From: Okapia johnstoni
Lineage: Eukaryota > Chordata > Mammalia > Artiodactyla > Giraffidae
Direction: 5' to 3'
NCBI GenBank assembly: GCA_024291935.2
Contig: CM044322.1
Coordinates: 69,431,405 to 69,495,404, forward strand
DNA: 64,000 bases
The translations under genes were made by a program, and so were the position numbers. Position 1 is the first letter of the stretch, and every line of letters starts with the position of its first letter. Below the pieces are notes generated by a model that saw nothing but the letters and a program-made list of their open reading frames with translations, ran no database searches and was not told the origin of the DNA. Shown piece after piece: positions 35,303 to 45,757 of this stretch.

Positions 35303-38164
35303 ACAAAAAAGGAATACAACCACCAGACACCAAGCGTGGTCTCATATCGGATCCTGGTTTGGGGTGAAACCAGCTAGAAAAGAACACCTGGCGGCTAACT
35401 AGGGAAATCTGAATATGGACGAGGACTATAGATGAAACGTACTGACCCGCAGGGTCATAAGCTGAGACAAGCAGGTTATAAAATAGCAGGTGTAGGGAAT
35501 GCCATGCTGGTCACAGAAAACCAGTGAGAAGGATATATGCAGACATCGTATCTCTTGAGCGGCAGGATACAGCATTTTAACTTCATTTTTGCTGGTCTGT
35601 ATTTTCTAACTCAGTACAATTAGCATACCATAATATGCTGTTTTTATACCATAATAATTAGGGAAGGAGAAACCTGTGTGTTTTGGTGTGGGAATGGGAG
35701 GGCGGGGGTGGGGAGGAAGGAGGATTGGAGAGAATCAGGAATGGGTGGGGGCTTCCTGAAGGCAGGGCAGGTCTGCTCACTGTCACACCTGCAGTGTCTA
35801 AGACAGTGCTCACACTGGCAGGTGCCCCACACAGAGTGTCAAATAGATTATTCAACACAGGGATGGATTTCAGGGCATGGGATACTTGTGCAGAAAAGGA
35901 TGAGGCTGCCCAGCCCAGCTGGACCTGGAGTTGGGAGGGGCAGGTCCGAGTCCTAGCCCCGGCTGCCACACCCCCTGTCTGCAGGATCTGGGAAATCACT
36001 TTATCTTTCCAAGCCTCAGGCTCTGCACCCATATAATGGGGACAGAAACTTTCCTGCTCCCATAAAAGGTGTTTGTGGGATCAAAGACACATCCACACAA
36101 ACACAGTCTTTTGGGGGGTGGAGTGGGGTGGGGTGGGGAAGCCCTGGGAGTCCCCAAGTCCGTCAGTCCTGGGGCCTGAGCGGGGCCTCAGGGTGGCAGG
36201 GGGGCTTCGGGACAAAGGCAGGGGTGCCCGGGGCGTCTCCAGGGCTCAGAGCGGGCAGACGGTGGGGAGCAAGGGGAGGCTCCAGGCTGGGACATGTGCC
36301 TGGGCTCTTCCAATATGCCATTCGTCTCACGATGCTGTTTCAGGTTCTCGGTGGGAGGCAGCCAGTATCTTCAGACCTCGGAAGAGCCTGCCGGCCTGAG
36401 CATGTCCCGCAAAGAACAGGACTGTGGGGCTCTGGGGCTGGGAGGCCCTGCGGTCAGTCAGTCCTCTCAGTTTGAAAAGGAGGAAACAGGGGCCCAGGTA
36501 GGGAAGGTGACAGTGGGCGGAAGCCAGCTGCAGGTCAGTGACGAGCCTGGTGAAGCGCCCTCCTTCTTGGGAGGCTGAAACAGGCCCCAGAGCAGGCACT
36601 CGCCTGGCCCTGAACTCTCCACACTCACCACGCCTCAGAGGAGACCTTGGAGCCCAAAGGGGAGAGACTGTGCCAGCAGACCCTGCGACTCCAGCCCTGG
36701 GGCTACCTGGGGCCTGCACTCTCAGCCCAGGGAAGACGGGCAAACACCCAGATGCTCTCTCTGCACATTTCCTTCCCACTCAAGAACCTATGGTAAATCC
36801 TTACTGCTCATTTTACCACGGTCCAACTTCCCAGCTCCCAGATAGTACTTAAGAAGGTCTAAGTGGGATCCGTGTACTAGTCTCTGATAGTCACTGCATT
36901 TGGTTACATCACCAGAAAGTCAGTACCTAGACTGTATTATCTTGGGCTTTATATTGGGTCAGCACCTCCCCACCCCTCCAGTCATGGCCCCCTTCTCTCT
37001 CTGCACAGGGCCCTCAGCTATTCGCTCACATTCTGGCCTTAAAAGTCTCACTTCTTCTAGGAAGACCTCCCTGGTTTCTTCTACCCATCTCTAGTCTCCC
37101 TTCACCCAACCGTCTGGCCACCTGCACATGCCAGCGAAGGGCTGTCTCCTCCAGGTAAATGGGGGCCCTCTGCAGGCCTGGGGCCACGTCACTCCTGGAG
37201 GCCTGCTCTGTGCCCGAACAGAGCCCTGCTCAGAGGAGCTTCACCAGAGCATGCCAGCCGATCCCGCTGTCTGTAGCCCTTTGTCTCTGTCACCATCTGG
37301 GGTGGGGCTTGGCCGTGCTGGGGACTCATCTGGAGACCCCGCCTCCTGCTCCGCACATGGCCACAGCCCTGTCTGTCCACTGTCAGAGCTGCTGCCGCTC
37401 AGCACCAGGCAGAAAGCAGGTCTGCAGTGCCGACCTGCTTCTGGGAAACTCCCAAGACTTCCAGAGAATGAGGGCTGCAGGGCAAGGGGCAGGGGGGCCA
37501 CGCCCATCTGGTACAGCCTCTGCTCTGTCACCAGGAAAGGCTCCAGCCGCCCTCGGGTTCCCCGGGCCGCAGGGCCCCCCTCTCCCAGCTGCACCGCAGC
37601 GCGGGCACCTGCTCGGCAGCGCACTGGCCACTGGACTCTTCCTGCGGCTCATTTCCTCCAGCGTGGTTTCCTCCTCCCCAGTCTCTCCCTTTTCCAACCC
37701 ATCACCCTGAACTGGCCCAAGTCAGAGGAGTGGAGGGTGTGCAGCTCCTAGGACTGGGGCAGGGAGTCCTCGGAGGCGAGGACACGGAGGCCCAGGGGAG
37801 GTGGGAGGAGGATGCTGGGGATGAGCCTGCCTGCACCTCCATCCTGCGGGTGGGTGTGCCGCTTTGCCCAGGGGCCCCGTGTGGGTGGGCGCTTCGCCCA
37901 GAGCCCTGCCTCAGGGCCCAGGGCAGCTGAGGGTCTCACTCTTCAGGAAGGGGACGGGGAGGACAGAGGCCTCTTCTCCTGGAGGCAGGGGGGCTGCGTC
38001 GGAGCCTGGGGGTCAGGGTCCCCACAGGCCCACCCCCCGGAGGGCCTGGATGGTGGGGGAGGCGAGTGCGGCCAGTTGGCAGGGGGGTGCGCCCTCCCCG
38101 AACAGACAGAGAGGAGGGGCCGGCCCTGAGCCTGCTGCGGCACCGTCCCGGGCAGGACACCCAC

Positions 38165-38251
38165 CTCTCAGTGCCGAGGCTGCTGCTGAGGAAGAGGAGA
38201 GCCATCCTTGTGACCTCCAGCATCCGCCTGCACGTGGCCTGGAGCACCTCC
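38165..38251 (-). CDS. IKBKE: IKBKE exon 12 (aa 449-477)
   Basis: Acceptor TTCGGCAG|G, donor GAGAG|GTGGGT. It encodes EVLQATCRRMLEVTRMALLF and LSSSLGTE, a helical scaffold segment close to human. Confidence 0.95.
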
Positions 38252-38375
38252 CTGCCGAAGGGAGCCCAATCAGAGCTGCCTCCTTCCCGGAACCCAGGGC
38301 CCAGCCCCAGGGCGGTGCTGAAGTGGGTCTGGGCTGCCTCTCCTGCCCCGCCCACCCGGCCCTCAGGGCACTCAC

Positions 38376-38467
38376 ACGAACCAGTGCAGCCCCCGAACCA
38401 TCAGCTCCTGCCCCCCCAGCAGAGTCCGTGCCAGCCGCAGGGCCTGGTAGCCGGCACCCAATATGCC
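38376..38467 (-). CDS. IKBKE: IKBKE exon 11 (aa 419-448)
   Basis: Acceptor GTTTCAG|GGC, donor TTCGT|GTGAGT. It encodes GILGAGYQALRLARTLLGGQ and ELMVRGLHWF, matching human GVLGAGYQALRLARALLDGQ with conservative changes. Confidence 0.95.
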
Positions 38468-38555
38468 CTGAAACGCACAGCGGGGCAGGGTGAGGTCCTG
38501 TACTCCGACCCCTGCAGGAACCCTCCTCCCTGCCAGCTGGGGGCTGCCCCCTCAC

Positions 38556-38620
38556 CTTAGCTGTGCTGTAATCTGCCTGCAGGTCCACTTTGGGAACAAA
38601 CTTGGGAACATCCAGAGCGG
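38556..38620 (-). CDS. IKBKE: IKBKE exon 10 (aa 397-418)
   Basis: Acceptor CATCCGCAG|CC, donor GCTAAG|GTGAGG. It encodes ALDVPKFVPKVDLQADYSTA K. The Lys in DVPKF is residue 403, equal to human K401, a reported K63-ubiquitination site. Confidence 0.95.
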
Positions 38621-38794
38621 CTGCGGATGAAGACTTGGTCAGAGAGGGATGCCTATCTGGTCTTGGGTAAGGTCTGGCACATCTTCCCCCGTCCCAGCTC
38701 ACACTTGCCCGCACCTCCTATGGGCCACCTCCAGCTTCCCAGCTTGCCTAGAGCCCCACCTCCTAAGCCTTAAATGCCCTGAATGTGTTCCTTT

Positions 38795-38970
38795 ATGGCT
38801 TCCCTGGTGGCTCAGCTGGTAAAGAATCTGCCCACAATTCAGGAGACCTGGGTTTGATCCCTGGGTTGGGGAGATCCTCTGGAGAAGGGAAAGGCTACCC
38901 ACTCCAGTATTCTGGCCTGGAGAATCCAAGGACTGTATAATTCACTGGGTTGCAAAGAATTGGACATGAC
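38795..38970 (+). repeat. Bov-A2-type SINE (IKBKE intron 9)
   Basis: GGCTTCCCTGGTGGCTCAGC, GGGTTTGATCCCTGGGTTGG, CACTCCAGTATTCTGGCCTG, and TTGCAAAGAATTGGACATGA. Confidence 0.9.
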
Positions 38971-39245
38971 CAAGTGGGCAGGTGAAATCCAGCCCTCCCT
39001 GTTTCCCTTGGAGTTTCTATCACAGATCTCTGGATGCTGTGATGCAGGTTGGTCAAGCCACAAGCCCGAGTCCCACAGCATTTCAGAGGCATACACAGAA
39101 TTAGAACCAAGAGATGCCTCCACACCCCGGGGGCCCAAAGACATACCCACAAAGCGAATGAATCAACATCCTGGATTATAAGCCTCTGGCCCTTGGAAGA
39201 GAAACTGAGGAGGAGAAAAGGTCCAGCCTGGGTGGCCCTACTCAC

Positions 39246-39442
39246 GGTCCCTGAAGGCCAGTCCCTTGGGGGGCTCGCTGGCCGTGCTGAACAGGGTCAG
39301 GGGGCTGCTCGCTGTGGTGTGGGCAATGTGCTGAGCAGAGAGGCCCGGCTCGAGGACACACAGGTGACCCTCAAAGAGGTACTCCTGGTGCTGGGGGGCC
39401 ACGTTGGTCTGCTCGTACACGGCCTCCAGGAAGATGGCTATC
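39246..39442 (-). CDS. IKBKE: IKBKE exon 9 (aa 331-396)
   Basis: Acceptor TTTCTAG|G, donor GGGACC|GTGAGT. It encodes the end of the ubiquitin-like domain (IAIFLEAVYEQTNV..HQEYLFEGHLCVLEP) and the linker to the scaffold (HIAHTTASSPLTLFSTA..PKGLAFRD). SerGluProPro (39279-39268) stands where human has only IleP, giving two extra residues. Confidence 0.95.
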
Positions 39443-39814
39443 CTAGAAAACCAGGAACAGAGGCAGGAAAGGAGGAGGGGAGGGGGTGTCAACAGGCAGG
39501 AATCAGCGTCAGGGTGACCCACACCACAGCTAAGACTTGGGCTCCGCTTTTCAGAGGGAGGGACTGGGTGATTTTTCTCTCCAGGGTTGGGAGACAAAGG
39601 GTAGAGGTGGTGTCTTGCAGCGGATGGAGACGAAGTCCAGTGTCCAGCCTCTGCCTTCACACCTGCTCCTGCCATGCTCCCTTAGAGGCACCTAGGGAGC
39701 CTCGTCCCCTAGGGTCACCCAGGACTAGGACTCAGCTAGTCCCCCAGCAAGCTCCAGAAATAAAGGGTTCTACGAGCAATCCATTGGGGAATGCACTGGC
39801 AGTGAGTGTGTGCG

Positions 39815-39835
39815 TGCACACACACACACACACCC
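39815..39835. repeat. (CA)n microsatellite
   Basis: TGCGTGCACACACACACACAC in IKBKE intron 8. Confidence 0.7.
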
Positions 39836-40073
39836 CTCAGGAGGTTTCTAATGCATGTCAGCTTTGTAAAGGTTGCTGAATCTCTCAAGCTCCCAGCAAA
39901 GAAGACTGGTTAACTTGATGGAACTAGTATTTTCACAACTTGAGATTGGACCCAGAAGCTTCCTATCTAAGCGCCCCACAGAGCCGGCGGAGGACAGGCC
40001 CCTGGGCCTGGGGTGGGGGTGGGGGCGTGGCCCCGGGTGGGGGGGGCGTGGCCTCGCCCTGGCGCCCACTCAC

Positions 40074-40253
40074 GTGTTGTGCGCGTGGACGTAGACGCGG
40101 TGCAGGACGGCCTGGGGCAGGGAGAACACGTGGATCACGCCTCGCTGCAGAATGTCGCTGGTTTCCGCGAAGAACTGGTCAAAGCCCCAGCACTTGGCCT
40201 GCTCCACCTCCAGGATGTTGGCCAGGATGGGTACCAGCTGGCTCTGCAGACCC
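40074..40253 (-). CDS. IKBKE: IKBKE exon 8 (aa 271-330)
   Basis: Acceptor GAGAGCAG|G, donor AACAC|GTGAGT. It encodes [37 protein letters not shown] and [18 protein letters not shown]. It covers the end of the kinase C-lobe and the start of the ubiquitin-like domain that packs on the kinase. Confidence 0.96.
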
Positions 40254-40561
40254 CTGCTCTCCCGGGACACGGAGACAGTCAGGGGCTGGGGGTCCAGACT
40301 TAACCTCCCGGAGGAGGTAATAGGGGTGACGGGTGAGAAAGCCCTGGAGAGCCAGGACCGAGGGGCGGGGCGGGGCGGGGTGGGGAGGAAAAGCCAGAAG
40401 GATCTTCCAGCTCCAGGGGGAGACACTGGGGCTGGGACGCGAGAGGGGGAACCCAAGCCAGTGGCACAGCGGGAGCTCCCGCTGGGCCAGGCCTCAGCTG
40501 AGAGGAGGACCCAGGGCGGGGCTGGGGTCCGCATCCGCCCCTCCTACGGGGTGTCTCTCAC

Positions 40562-40672
40562 ATGGACAGCTGGCAGGTGATGGGCAGGGTGTAGCTCCAC
40601 TCCAGGGGCCCGTTCTCCCGCCTCTGGGTGCCCGCAATGGCCCCGGCTGGCTTCTCCGTGGTGATGCGGTAC
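40562..40672 (-). CDS. IKBKE: IKBKE exon 7 (aa 234-270)
   Basis: Acceptor CCGCCAG|G, donor TCCAT|GTGAGA. It encodes YRITTEKPAGAIAGTQRREN followed by GPLEWSYTLPITCQLS, in the kinase C-lobe; it is nearly identical to human (GAQ in place of GTQ). Confidence 0.95.
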
Positions 40673-41434
40673 CTGGCGGGCAGGACCAGGTCACCAGGAC
40701 TCCCTGCCCTGCCCATCACGCATCCAAGGGAGGGCAGACTCGGAGACTTGCTGTCTCCTCTGTCTGTTTCCTCTGCCCCTCACCGCTCATACGTGCCCGC
40801 CTGCCTCCCCCAGGCGCCTGTGCTGTGCTTGATCCCAGTCACCTCCCCTCTACTCCACAGTCCACCCTCCCCCCACTAAAGTCCAGCTACCCTGCAGCCC
40901 CCATCCAAGGCAAGCTCCTTCCCCTTTCCCTAACTTAACACAGATTCCGCCCGGCCTGACCCCTGAGCTGAAGGAGCACCGACCTTCCTGCAAATCCACC
41001 TTAAACCTCTTTTGCTCTGGTCGTGCCCTCAGTGGGAGCAGCCACAGTCTCTAGCCTCAGGATGAGACAGCAGGAAACCCCGAGGGACCTGGGATCAGGA
41101 GGCTGGATTCTTGTCCCCTACCCCTGCCCCGTTCTTTGCCCTGGCAGGCTTTGTGACCTTGGGCAGATTGCTTTGGGAACCTCGGCTGAGATGTGGTCAG
41201 CCCAAGCGGGGTGTGGGTGGGGCTCAAGGGAAGCGCTGAACTGGGATGTGGTCTCCCATCGGCCAGGGACAAGGCTTGGCTTCTTGTCTGATGGACTGAT
41301 AGCCAAGCATCTAAAGGGAGTGTGCATGCGCTGGGGGGCGGGCCCAGAGGGCCTGGAGTCAGAGGCCGAATGGGGGACCCAGCGGGGACGGGTGGGATGC
41401 CCTGGCCTGCCGCCTGCCCTGTGGGTCACCGTAC

Positions 41435-41595
41435 ATGATCTCCTTGTTGCGCCGGGGCCCGCCAAAGGGGACGAAAGGCAGGTTGCCGGTGGCTGCGTGG
41501 TACAGGGTCACCCCGATGCTCCAAAGATCCACGGTCACCCCAAAAGCTTTCTGCTGGGGCTTGCGAAGCACCGCCCGCTCGTACATGTCAGGATG
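41435..41595 (-). CDS. IKBKE: IKBKE exon 6 (aa 181-233), kinase C-lobe
   Basis: Acceptor CGGCAG|CAT. It encodes [40 protein letters not shown] and [13 protein letters not shown], containing the APE-like region and the DLWSIG motif. The only phase-compatible end is ATCAT|GTACGG, because exon 7 begins with G TAC CGC. This is a poor match to the donor consensus. Confidence 0.93.
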
Positions 41596-41854
41596 CTGCC
41601 GCCGGGGAACCAGAGAGCAGTCAGGGAAGGGGAGGGGGCAAGGACCTGAGCACCCCAGCCCCCTGCCCGCCCCCCATTCAGACTGCCTTCTCCCACCTCC
41701 AGGAGGAAACAGAACCGTCAGAATACATCTCCTGGGTCATCTCTAAAGTTGGTGTGCCACAGGCTTATCTGGCCTCTGCTCTGGGGAAAGTGGTGACCAG
41801 CAGGGCCCCATCCTCCACGAGGATCTGATCAAGGGCTTGATTGAACCAGGGAGG

Positions 41855-42129
41855 CCTGGGCAGGGGGTCTGGGCAGGGGGTCTGGGCAGGGGGTCTATGC
41901 AGGGGGCCTGGCAGGGGGCATGGCAGGGGGTCTGGGCAGGGGGCATGGCAGGGGGTCTGGCAGGGTGCCTGGGAAGGGGGTCTATATGCAGGGGGCCTGG
42001 GCAGGGGGCCTACGCAGGGGGCCTGGCAGGGGGTCTGGCAGGGGGTCTTGCAGGGGTTCTGGGCAGGGGGTCTATGCAGGGGGCCTGGCAGGGAGTCTGG
42101 CAGGGGGTCTATGCAGGGGGCCTGGGCAG
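41855..42129. repeat. G-rich minisatellite in IKBKE intron 5
   Basis: About 20 imperfect copies of a 12-14 bp unit, such as GCAGGGGGTCTGG or GCAGGGGGCCTGG, with CAGGGGGCATG and TCTATGCAGG variants. Nearly every unit has a G5 run on the plus strand, so the minus-strand pre-mRNA is C-rich. The intron separates two kinase-domain exons. Confidence 0.93.
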
Positions 42130-42289
42130 GCCTCAGCACTGACTTTTTGGCCTTGGAGAAGAGAATGAATTATTCTGGGATTAGGGTTAGGGGTGAGGGA
42201 TGACTCTCCTGGACCCAGGGGGATTGGACGGAGCCCCCAGAGGGGTGCTGAGAGTCCCATGGCGTGGGCCGGCCCCCACGCCCGCTTAC

Positions 42290-42471
42290 CAGGTACTCCT
42301 CGGTGCCGTAGACCGAGACGAACTTCTCGTCGTCGTCCAGCTCGCGGGCGGCCCCAAAGTCTGTCAGCTTGTAGATGCTCTGGCCCTCCTCGCCCAGCAG
42401 GCGCATGATGTTCCCGGGCTTGATGTCCCGGTGCACAATGCCATTCTCCCGCAGGTGGTTCATGCCGGCCA
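42290..42471 (-). CDS. IKBKE: IKBKE exon 5 (aa 120-180), catalytic and activation loops
   Basis: Acceptor ATGGCAG|TG, donor TACCTG|GTAAGC. It encodes [40 protein letters not shown] and [20 protein letters not shown]. The HRD Asp is residue 135, DFG is 157-159, and the activation-loop Ser of FVSVYG is residue 172, all at the human positions. Confidence 0.97.
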
Positions 42472-42724
42472 CTGCCATGGACGCGGGGCTGCTTGAGGCT
42501 CAGCCGGGGCCGCCCAGTGGCGGGGCCCGCCCCAGGAAAGGACCCACGTGGACAGAGGGTGACACCCAGGGGTCCCCAGGGGCCTCAGGAATAGCAGGAG
42601 GAGAGAGATGGACACGGGGCAAAGGACAGGGGTCTCGAGTGTCGGGGTTGCCTTGTGGTTCCCTGGAAAACCGAGGGGGATGGTGACTCTGCTTCCCAGA
42701 GGAGGGCACTCAGTTACTCCCCAT

Positions 42725-43370
42725 CTTTCTTTTTTTTTAAAAAAATTGTGGTAAAATATACCTAACAAAATTACATTTTAACCATTTTTAAGTGTATGCA
42801 TCAGTGGCATTAAATACATTGACATGGCTGTGCAGCATCACCGCACGTGTCCAGACCTCCATCACTGTCCCAGACAGGAATTCCACCCATTAAGCACTCA
42901 CTCTCCACACCCTCACCCTCAGCCCCTGGCGATGACATTCTACTTAGTGTCGCTACGGACTGAATCTCTCTAGGTTTCTCATATAAAAAAAATCATACAG
43001 TAGTTGTCCTTGTGTGGCTGGGTTTTTTCACTCAGCACAATGTCTTCCAGGTTCATCCTAGTGTCCAAATTTCCTTGTTTTTTAACATTAACTTAATCCA
43101 TCACATGCATGTTGCACAGTTTGTTTATCTATCCATCTGTCTGACGTGTGGATTGTTTTTTCCCTTTGGCTATTACTATTCATTGTAGCCAAGAGGCAAG
43201 AACAATAGCCAAGAGGAGATAGTGAGGGACAGGGAGGCAGTCCATGGGGTCACTTAAAGTCAGACATGACTGGGCGACTGAACAACAGCATTATGAATTG
43301 TGCCGTCATGAGCAATGACATACAACCTGTCTTTAATTTTATTCTGGAATTGGAGTTTTAAACTGCCAAT
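42725..43370 (-). repeat. Old L1 3' region in IKBKE intron 4, interrupted by a Bov-A fragment
   Basis: Plus text TTGTGGTAAAATATACCTAA, TGGCTGTGCAGCATCACCGC, TCAGCACAATGTCTTCCAGG and TTGGCTATTACTATT are the reverse complement of a decayed mammalian L1. It resumes after 43290 with TCATGAGCAATGACATACAA. Between the two parts (about 43225-43288) lies a Bov-A tail, GTCCATGGGGTCACTTAAAG followed by TCAGACATGACTGGGCGACT. Confidence 0.75.
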
Positions 43371-43584
43371 TTGCAGGAAGCAGACCCTTGGGTTCTGTCC
43401 ATTCACTAGCATCTGTCCCAGGTCTGTGCACAGGGCGCCTCTTAGGTGCCAGTGTTCTTCCGTGTCTGGATGCTTCTTCCAGAAACACCACACCCACCCT
43501 GGGACTCTGCCTGCAGCTGAGGGCTGGGTCTGGGGCTGGCCTGGGGTGGGGAGGGGATGCCCGAGGGGTCAGAGAGGGGCTCAC

Positions 43585-43714
43585 CCACGCAGCGCAGCAC
43601 CACCAGGAACTCGTCCTCAGGCAGCCCGAAGGCGTGCTCGGGGCTCTCCAGCACGCTCAGCAGGCTCCCGCTGGAGCAGTACTCCATCACCAGCACCTTC
43701 TGCCGGCCGGCCCC
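43585..43714 (-). CDS. IKBKE: IKBKE exon 4 (aa 77-119)
   Basis: Acceptor CCCCACAG|GGG, donor GTGG|GTGAGC. It encodes [40 protein letters not shown] and RCV. It includes the hinge (MEYC) and helix D of the kinase. Confidence 0.96.
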
Positions 43715-44058
43715 CTGTGGGGAGAGGGAGGGGCTCTTGAGGAGGGCACTTCTCCTCTTCGTCAAGCTGGGGTGGCTCGGCAACGGGCCCAGAGCCCCCG
43801 TTTTATAGGTTTCCACTTCTAGCTGGCCTTCCCTCCTCTGACCTCAAACTGAGCCTGAGGTCACCTTTTCCAGGAAGCCTTCCTTGATTAGGCCCCACTC
43901 CACAGCCTGATTTTCCTGTGCACTGCCCCCAGCCCCTTGGCATCCTTTCCTCCTCTCTGGGTGGCCCACTGATGAGCGTGTCCCCAAGTTTCTATTATTC
44001 CGTGACCTGACTGGGTCAAAGACAAGACCCTGCTCCTCTGACAGAGCACCGGACCCAC

Positions 44059-44199
44059 CGTCTCCTCCACCGCGAAGAGCTTGATGATGTTCTGATGATT
44101 CAGCTTCCGCAGGACCTCAAACTCCCTCACCTGCACCTCGCGGGGCCGCAGGTAGCTGGCCGTGTTGAAGACCTTCACAGCAACCAGCTCCCCAGATTT
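44059..44199 (-). CDS. IKBKE: IKBKE exon 3 (aa 30-76), ATP-binding lobe
   Basis: Acceptor CACGGCAG|AAA, donor GAGACG|GTGGGT. It encodes KSGELVAVKVFNTASYLRPR, EVQVREFEVLRKLNHQNIIK and LFAVEET. K30 (ubiquitination site), the catalytic K38 and the helix-C E55 are at the human positions. Confidence 0.96.
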
Positions 44200-44862
44200 C
44201 TGCCGTGGTGGGTAATAGAAATGGCACCCCTGCCCTGGGGAGCACACCCCCTCCCAGTTTCCATTCAGACTCAGAAGAGCTAACCCCAGGGATGAGCCAT
44301 GGTAGCCTGGTTGGGGATGGGGGCTCCCAACCTCAGCTCCTTCCCCTCTCCAGGGAGGTCCACAGCCAGTCCTGCCTGCAGCACTGGGAGATGACAGGAC
44401 CTTGGCACACCTGATACCCCGCAGGGGACGGTTTGTTGTTCCTGCTGCTGTTGCTATTGGCAATTACTACGGTGGCCGCTAAGTCTCCCTGGTGTTAGCA
44501 GCACTGTCCTGTCTGGCTTCAGCTCTTAAGTCCAAGATAGTGCAGTGTGTCTCATGTATCCAGTACAGCCCTCAATGTGATAAAGGCAGGATAAATCCGA
44601 ACGGGTCCCACTGCCCCCCTGCTGTTCCTAGATTTGCTGCCAGCTCCCCTGGACGTTGGCTCGCGGCTTTGTCCCTCTCTCTCCAGCCCCAAGGCGTGCC
44701 CGATGGGCGTCACCCCAGAAGCCCTTTTCAGACCCCCGCACCCCTGCCCTGCCTCAGGCAGTGCAGATCAGAGGAGCCTGCCCAGACACGCCCCAGCCCC
44801 GATGCCCACTGGGGACCGCCTTCCTGGGTGCGCAGGGCGGGGTGGGCCGGCTGGGCCCCTAC

Positions 44863-44949
44863 CCTGTTGCGGGCCTTGTACACACTGGCTGTGGCCCCCT
44901 GCCCCAGCAGGTCGTCCGTGTGCCACAGGTAGTTGACGGTGCTCTGCAT
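44863..44949 (-). CDS. IKBKE: IKBKE exon 2, first coding segment (aa 1-29)
   Basis: ATG at 44949-44947 with upstream AGCGGGAG, a fair Kozak context (G at -3). It encodes MQSTVNYLWHTDDLLGQGAT and ASVYKARNR, with the glycine loop GQGATASV. The donor is AACAGG|GTAGGG. The exon probably begins at 44981 after TTTTTTAAG, giving a 32-base 5' UTR part, but that acceptor is inferred. Confidence 0.96.
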
Positions 44950-45555
44950 CTCCCGCTTCCAGCCGGCCGGCCGCCTTCCGCCTTAAAAAACACACTGGTG
45001 TCCAGGACGGCACCCCTGACCTGGGATGGACATTGGTCACCTGGCCGGTAGCTGTGCCCGAGACCACCCTGTTGACGGGCTCCACACAGTCACTCTGGAG
45101 GCTAGGGGCAGGGGCACAAGTGGAAAGCACAGGAAGATTAAGTAACTTCCCCCCAAAGAAGCCCCGCTGCCAGGCCCTCGGCACACAGCCTGGCCCCGTC
45201 CCCCACAGGGCTTGCTCTGCGTCCCAACTCCGCACATCCTTGTCGTCCCCGCCCCAGGCAGGCCACTCTGCAGGGACAAGCCCGTTTCTCTGCCACCTCT
45301 CTTCGGCACTGGGAATTCTGAGTTTTGGCATCCAGGCCTGGGATTGTCCCAGGAAGCAGAAAGAGTGCTTGAAGGAAGGGCTCCAGGTCAGACAGCGTCA
45401 CCCACATCACCACAAATCTCCAGGATTGCAACACGAGCTGGGGCCTTCCCCGTCGCTCCAGGGGCCCACCGCTTCCTGCTGCTGTCAGCCCACGGCCCGC
45501 AGGCCGGCCTGGCCAGGTCAGTACTACTCGGGGAGGCAAGCGCTGCTGCAGGGAG

Positions 45556-45556
<1 letters not shown>

Positions 45557-45589
<33 letters not shown>

Positions 45590-45757
45590 TGAGCATGTAT
45601 GCATGTGTGTGTGTGAGTGAGCATGTATGCATGTGTGTGTATGTTAGTATGCACAGGTGTGTGTGTCTGTGTATGTGAGTGAGCATGTATGCATATATGT
45701 GTGTGTGTGTGAGTGAGCATGTATGCACGGGTGTGTGTGTGTGTATGTGTGTGTGTA
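45557..45757. repeat. GT microsatellite/minisatellite upstream of IKBKE exon 2
   Basis: A long GT run passes into an irregular tandem array of about 34 bp built from GTGTGTGAGTGAGCATGTAT followed by GCATGTGTGT, with several diverged copies. It lies about 0.6 kb upstream of the first coding exon, probably in intron 1. Confidence 0.9.

Larger units (their letters stand above)
24765..44981 (-). other. IKBKE: IKBKE gene (IKK-epsilon), from coding exon 2 to poly(A) site
   Basis: Twenty coding exons were joined by GT-AG sites with matching phase. Together they give 2157 nt: 718 residues plus stop, against 716 in human. The product is the non-canonical IkB kinase epsilon, a cytosolic Ser/Thr kinase. 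Downstream of TLR3/4, RIG-I/MDA5 and related adaptors it phosphorylates IRF3/IRF7, binds TANK/NAP1/SINTBAD, and also phosphorylates STAT1, CYLD and other proteins. Visible in order are the kinase domain (about 9-315: glycine loop 14-24, K38, E55, HRD with D135, DFG at 157-159, activation-loop S172), a ubiquitin-like domain (about 305-385) and an alpha-helical scaffold/dimerisation region with the adaptor-binding C-terminus. K30 and K403 (human K401), reported ubiquitination sites, are kept. A non-coding first exon must lie to the right of 44981 and was not found. Confidence 0.97.

Noticed and set aside
41837..42203. Plus-strand frames reading collagen-like Gly-rich repeats
   Set aside because: These are translations of the G-rich minisatellite in IKBKE intron 5. 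Three frames stay open equally, as expected for a short repeat without stops.
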